From Flavobacteriales bacterium (lineage in GTDB: Bacteria; Bacteroidota; Bacteroidia; Flavobacteriales_F; PHOS-HE28): a DNA stretch of 64,000 bases. The stretch lies in the NCBI GenBank assembly GCA_020635675.1, contig JACJZJ010000004.1:248001-312000 (forward strand), in the 5' to 3' direction. The notes under the pieces were generated by a model. It worked only from the letters and a program-made list of their open reading frames with translations. It was not told the DNA's origin and did no database searches. Shown piece after piece: positions 60,888 to 64,000 of the stretch. Position numbers and translations under genes: made by a program. Numbering within the stretch: the first letter of the stretch is position 1; every line of letters starts with the position of its first letter.

Positions 60888-62098
60888 AGCTCTTCGTTCT
60901 CCTGTCCCGGGTCCCCTACCCCCTGGAGAAGGGGGACAAGCTGCGTGCCTACCATTTGATCAAGCACCTGGCCGACAAGCATGAAGTGTACCTCTTCTGC
61001 CTGAGCGACCAGCCGATCGAAAGGGAGCACCTGGAACATCTCCGCGGATTCTGCCATCACCTTCAAGTGGTGCGGCTTGCGCGCTGGCGGATCCTGTTGA
61101 AACTGGTCCTGGCCACATTCGGACGCCTACCCTACCAGGTCGCCTATTTCCACCACCGGCAGGCACAGCGGCGCATCGATGCCGCCCTGGAGGATTTCCG
61201 CCCGGATCACATCCTCTGCCAATTGGTACGCACCACCGAGTATGTTCGGCATCAATACGGCACGCCCAAGACCCTGGATTACATGGACACCTTGAGCAAG
61301 GGCATGGAGCGCAGAGCGGATACGGCCCCCTGGCCCTTCCGTCCCCTCCTCCATGCAGAGACCCGGCGATTGATCGCCTATGAGAACCTGATGTTCGATC
61401 TCTTCGACAACAGGATCATCATCTCCGCTCAGGACCGTGACTTCATCTATCACCCGAAACGCGCTGAAATGGTGGTCATCCCGAACGGGGTCGATACGGC
61501 GTTCTTCCGTCCGATGGACCAGGAACCCGTCCACGACCTGGTGTTCACCGGGAACATGAACTATCCGCCAAACATCGATAGCGTGCTCTATCTCGTCCAG
61601 CGGGTGCTTCCGCTCGTACGCGCCAGGCGCTCGGACACCGACCTGGTGATCTCGGGTGTGGCACCCGGTGCACGTATCCGGGAACTTGCCGCCAGGGACC
61701 CGCATGTGCATGTCACCGGCTGGGTGCGCGACATCCGTGGTTCGTATGCATCGGCGCGTCTTTTCGTAGCCCCTATGCAGATCGGCACCGGACTCCAGAA
61801 CAAGTTGCTCGAAGCCATGGCCATGGGCATTCCATGCATCACCTCGTCCCTCGCGAACAATGCGGTGGGCGCCCCTCCGGGTGAGGCCATCCTGATCGGC
61901 AGAGAGCCCGAGGAGTATGCGGAACACATCCTTCGCCTGCTCGACGATGGTGAGGAGCGCATGCGCATCGCGCGCAACGGCCACCGGTTCGTTCTCGCCA
62001 ATTTCGACTGGCAACGCGCCGCGAAGGTCCTCGACCGGGCGATCGCTGGTGCCACCCTTCCGGCCGGAACGGAGCAACCACCTGCACAGGTGGGTTAA
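60884..62098 (+). CDS. glycosyltransferase family 4-type (GT-B), second copy
   Basis: A 404-residue GT-B enzyme opening MKLFVLLSRVPYPLEKGDKLR, like the sugar transferases of the TIGR03087 group. The C-terminal half has FTGNMNYPPNIDSVLYLV, GAR-I-R, VTGWVRDIRGSYASARLFVAPMQIGTG and KLLEAMAMGIPCI, typical of GT4. The basic segment RWRILLKLVLATFGR may contact the membrane. It is coupled to the preceding glycosyltransferase. The stop TAA forms part of the ribBA -7 element. Confidence 0.88.
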   Translation: MKLFVLLSRVPYPLEKGDKLRAYHLIKHLADKHEVYLFCLSDQPIEREHLEHLRGFCHHLQVVRLARWRILLKLVLATFGRLPYQVAYFHHRQAQRRIDAALEDFRPDHILCQLVRTTEYVRHQYGTPKTLDYMDTLSKGMERRADTAPWPFRPLLHAETRRLIAYENLMFDLFDNRIIISAQDRDFIYHPKRAEMVVIPNGVDTAFFRPMDQEPVHDLVFTGNMNYPPNIDSVLYLVQRVLPLVRARRSDTDLVISGVAPGARIRELAARDPHVHVTGWVRDIRGSYASARLFVAPMQIGTGLQNKLLEAMAMGIPCITSSLANNAVGAPPGEAILIGREPEEYAEHILRLLDDGEERMRIARNGHRFVLANFDWQRAAKVLDRAIAGATLPAGTEQPPAQVG

Positions 62099-62103
62099 CT
62101 TTG
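62078..62103 (+). promoter_or_regulatory. ribBA promoter: palindrome CCACCTGCACAGGTGG plus TAACTTTG
   Basis: A perfect 16-nt palindrome at 62078-62093 (arms CCACCTG and CAGGTGG around CA) is followed by a perfect TAnnTTTG at 62096-62103, which contains the stop codon of the upstream gene. The ATG is 39 nt after the element. The palindrome covers the spacer region of the promoter, so it may be an operator, or a terminator stem for the glycosyltransferase mRNA. Confidence 0.55.
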
Positions 62104-62142
62104 CGGACGGGGCACAGCACCGCTGCTGGCCCATCCCGGACC

Positions 62143-63366
62143 ATGGAAGAAGCACTTGACCCCATCGAGGAAGCCATCGCCGACATCCGTGCCGGCAAGG
62201 TGGTGATCGTGGTGGACGATGAGGACCGTGAGAACGAGGGGGACCTCCTCACCGCCGCCCATAACGCCACACCGGAGGTGATCAACTTCATGGCCAAGCA
62301 CGGGCGCGGACTGATCTGCACCCCCCTGACCGAGGAACGTTGCGAAGAATTGGGGTTGGACCTCATGGTGAGCGACAATACCGCCCTGCACAACACCCCG
62401 TTCACCGTAAGTGTGGACGTGAAGGGCCGTGGTACCACGACGGGTATCTCGGCCAGCGACCGCGCCAGGACCATCGAAGCCCTGATCGACCCGACCACCC
62501 GCCCCGACGACCTGGCCAGACCCGGGCACATCTTCCCGCTCAAAGCCAAGAGGGGCGGTGTACTCCGACGCACGGGCCATACCGAGGCAGCGGTGGATCT
62601 GGCCCGCCTGGCCGGTCTCGAACCCGCCGGGGTGATCGTGGAGATCATGAACGATGATGGAACGATGGCCCGTTTGCCGGAGCTGCGGACAATGGCTGAC
62701 CGGTTCGGGCTCAAGTTGATCTCCATCGCGGACCTCGTTGCCTATCGGATGCGCACGGAAAGGCTGATCGAACGTCAGGTGGAGGTGAAGCTGCCTACCG
62801 AGCATGGGGACTTCCAATTGATCGCCTACAGACAGACCACCACCGATGAGGAGCACCTCGCGTTGGTGAAGGGGGAATGGGCACCCGATGAACCGGTCCT
62901 CGTCCGCGTGCACTCCTCATGCGTGACGGGCGACATCTTCGGCAGCCATCGCTGCGACTGCGGCCCGCAGTTGCATGCGGCCATGCGCCAGATCGAAGCG
63001 GCCGGAAAGGGCGTTCTCGTCTACATGCAGCAGGAGGGCCGGGGGATCGGCCTTGTGAACAAACTGAGGGCGTACAAGCTGCAGGAGGAGGGCCACGATA
63101 CCGTGGAGGCCAACCTGATGCTCGGATTCGACATGGATGCCAGGGACTATGGTGTAGGTGCCCAGATCCTGCACGATCTCGGAGTACGCCGCATGCGCCT
63201 GCTCACCAACAACCCACGGAAGCGGACGGGGTTGATCGGCTACGGGCTGGAGATCGTGGAGAACCTGCCCATCGAGGTGGAGCCCAATGAACACAATGCG
63301 GGCTACCTCCTCACCAAGAAGCTCAAACTCGGCCATCAGCTGAGCCTGGGACGCAGGGGTCATTGA
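62143..63366 (+). CDS. ribBA: bifunctional DHBP synthase / GTP cyclohydrolase II
   Basis: A 407-residue fusion. RibB (about 1-200) has DDEDRENEGDLL at 25-36, RTGHTEAAVDLA and EIMNDDGTMAR. RibA (about 205-400) has the zinc cysteines Cys260, Cys271 and Cys273 (HSSCVTGDIFGSHRCDC), YMQQEGRGIGL with the catalytic Arg region, and LLTNNPRK. The enzyme makes 3,4-dihydroxy-2-butanone-4-phosphate from ribulose 5-phosphate, and the first riboflavin pyrimidine from GTP. Overlaps the convergent TamB-like gene by 7 nt. No FMN riboswitch was seen upstream. Confidence 0.96.
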   Translation: MEEALDPIEEAIADIRAGKVVIVVDDEDRENEGDLLTAAHNATPEVINFMAKHGRGLICTPLTEERCEELGLDLMVSDNTALHNTPFTVSVDVKGRGTTTGISASDRARTIEALIDPTTRPDDLARPGHIFPLKAKRGGVLRRTGHTEAAVDLARLAGLEPAGVIVEIMNDDGTMARLPELRTMADRFGLKLISIADLVAYRMRTERLIERQVEVKLPTEHGDFQLIAYRQTTTDEEHLALVKGEWAPDEPVLVRVHSSCVTGDIFGSHRCDCGPQLHAAMRQIEAAGKGVLVYMQQEGRGIGLVNKLRAYKLQEEGHDTVEANLMLGFDMDARDYGVGAQILHDLGVRRMRLLTNNPRKRTGLIGYGLEIVENLPIEVEPNEHNAGYLLTKKLKLGHQLSLGRRGH

Positions 63367-64000
63367 TCCCCGATCGTGTCCTTCCGGCGTGTGAAAATGC
63401 TCTTGAAGCGCCGCCAGAGGTCGCGCGCATCGTCGAACTCCTCGCGGTAGGTCAGCCCCGCCCCTTGGGTCGTGGGTGCCTGGTCCACCTGGTTCAGGTT
63501 CCGATCATTGCTTTGGCTGAAGGCTTTCAACCGCAGCTTGCCATCGTCGGTCAGCAGATACTCCAGGGCGAAATCACCGACCAGCGTATTCCCCTGTGCG
63601 CTCGATCGTGTTCCGTACTGCACACCGACGTTCGTGCTGAGCAGCAGTCGCTCATTGAAAAGCTGGGTGCTGACGGCAAGCTCGAGCTCATCCTGGGTAA
63701 GTGCATCCCCCGGACGGTAGTTCACGCCGAGGTCGACGTCGTTGCTCAATTGGCTCAGCCAGTTGCTCACCTGATTGCTCAGCAATTCGCTCCCGGTGGT
63801 ACCCACCACGTTGGAACCCGTGGCTGAATTGGCATCGCCCTGACCGAAGCGGTCCACGGGCAGGAAACGGTTCAGCACGATCAACGCGAACGCCTGTCGA
63901 TCCAGCTCGTCCTTGTCGCTCAAAAGGCTGTTCACCTGCGTGCGCGTGCCTTCGTCCACGCTCGGCAGGCGGATGTCGAAGCCGATATCCGGGTTCTCCA
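63360..64000 (-). CDS. TamB-like translocation/assembly module protein, C-terminal end (runs off the window)
   Basis: About 213 residues of a much longer protein. The C-terminal segment has the TamB (DUF490) pattern: FALIVLNRFLP, VSNWLSQLSNDVDLGVNYRPGD, ELELAVSTQLFNERLLLSTNVGVQ and FALEYLLTDDGKLRLKAFSQSNDRN, with a tail ending RRKDTIGDQ. TamB-like proteins span the periplasm and move lipids or assist outer-membrane protein assembly. The start lies beyond the right edge. Confidence 0.85.
   Translation of the reverse strand, partial: ENPDIGFDIRLPSVDEGTRTQVNSLLSDKDELDRQAFALIVLNRFLPVDRFGQGDANSATGSNVVGTTGSELLSNQVSNWLSQLSNDVDLGVNYRPGDALTQDELELAVSTQLFNERLLLSTNVGVQYGTRSSAQGNTLVGDFALEYLLTDDGKLRLKAFSQSNDRNLNQVDQAPTTQGAGLTYREEFDDARDLWRRFKSIFTRRKDTIGDQ

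Noticed and set aside
62040..62142. Possible FMN riboswitch before ribBA
   Set aside because: The leader is only about 35 nt after the predicted start and lacks the conserved RFN core.

Overview
This 64 kb window looks like chromosomal DNA of a high-GC member of the Bacteroidota, most likely a flavobacterial lineage. The evidence is a complete Bat (aerotolerance) gene cluster, type IX secretion C-terminal signals of both type A and type B, a FISUMP lipoprotein, a FecR/ECF-sigma pair of the Bacteroidota kind, and repeated promoter -7 elements of the form TAnnTTTG. There is no integrase, transposase, phage gene or CRISPR array, and no rRNA.

Layout. 1-3.6 kb: the start of an M14 carboxypeptidase, a glyoxalase-fold membrane protein, an outer-membrane barrel, then a minus-strand run of GNAT acetyltransferase, hotdog thioesterase and MazG-like pyrophosphohydrolase. 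3.75-12.2 kb: a tightly coupled operon moxR, DUF58, a BatD-related membrane protein, batA, batB, batC, batD, batE. 12.2-15.4 kb: a large secreted right-handed beta-helix protein. 15.6-23.8 kb: four small-metabolism, envelope or secreted genes, three tRNAs (Arg, Ser, Pro), a type A T9SS cargo, thiolase and an NlpC/P60 peptidase. 23.8-30.2 kb: a TonB-dependent receptor, then an ECF sigma, FecR and an STN-domain outer-surface protein with about 13 short tandem repeats. 30.3-39.7 kb: two giant tandem paralogues with type B T9SS signals. 40-43.7 kb: clpB, followed by a convergent FISUMP gene and a second, nearly identical copy of the clpB 3' end. 43.9-51.3 kb: a SixA-type phosphatase, a J-domain membrane protein, ilvE, recQ, a 3-methyladenine glycosylase and fmt. 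51.5-53.1 kb: HU, a TrmH-type methyltransferase, and a bTHX ribosomal protein with a histone-H1-like tail. 53.2-57.1 kb: pdxH, an AlgH protein, a class IV aminotransferase, a GmhB-like phosphatase, a rhomboid, an NTF2-like protein and tRNA-Met. 57.2-64 kb: a START-like protein with a long H1-like N-terminus, an LptF/G permease, two glycosyltransferases, ribBA and the C-terminal end of a TamB-like protein.

Most of the window is housekeeping or cell-envelope content. The items that most deserve a second look are (i) the roughly 1.1 kb FISUMP cassette bounded by a 91-nt duplication of the clpB 3' end with a single mismatch, (ii) the sigma/FecR/STN-repeat locus, where the regulated gene is not a TonB receptor, (iii) two separate proteins carrying histone-H1-like Lys/Ala tracts, one on a bTHX ribosomal protein and one on a START-like domain, and (iv) TAnnTTyG promoter elements placed only 5-9 nt before several start codons, which suggests leaderless transcripts. 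All assignments come from reading the sequence; no database search was run.
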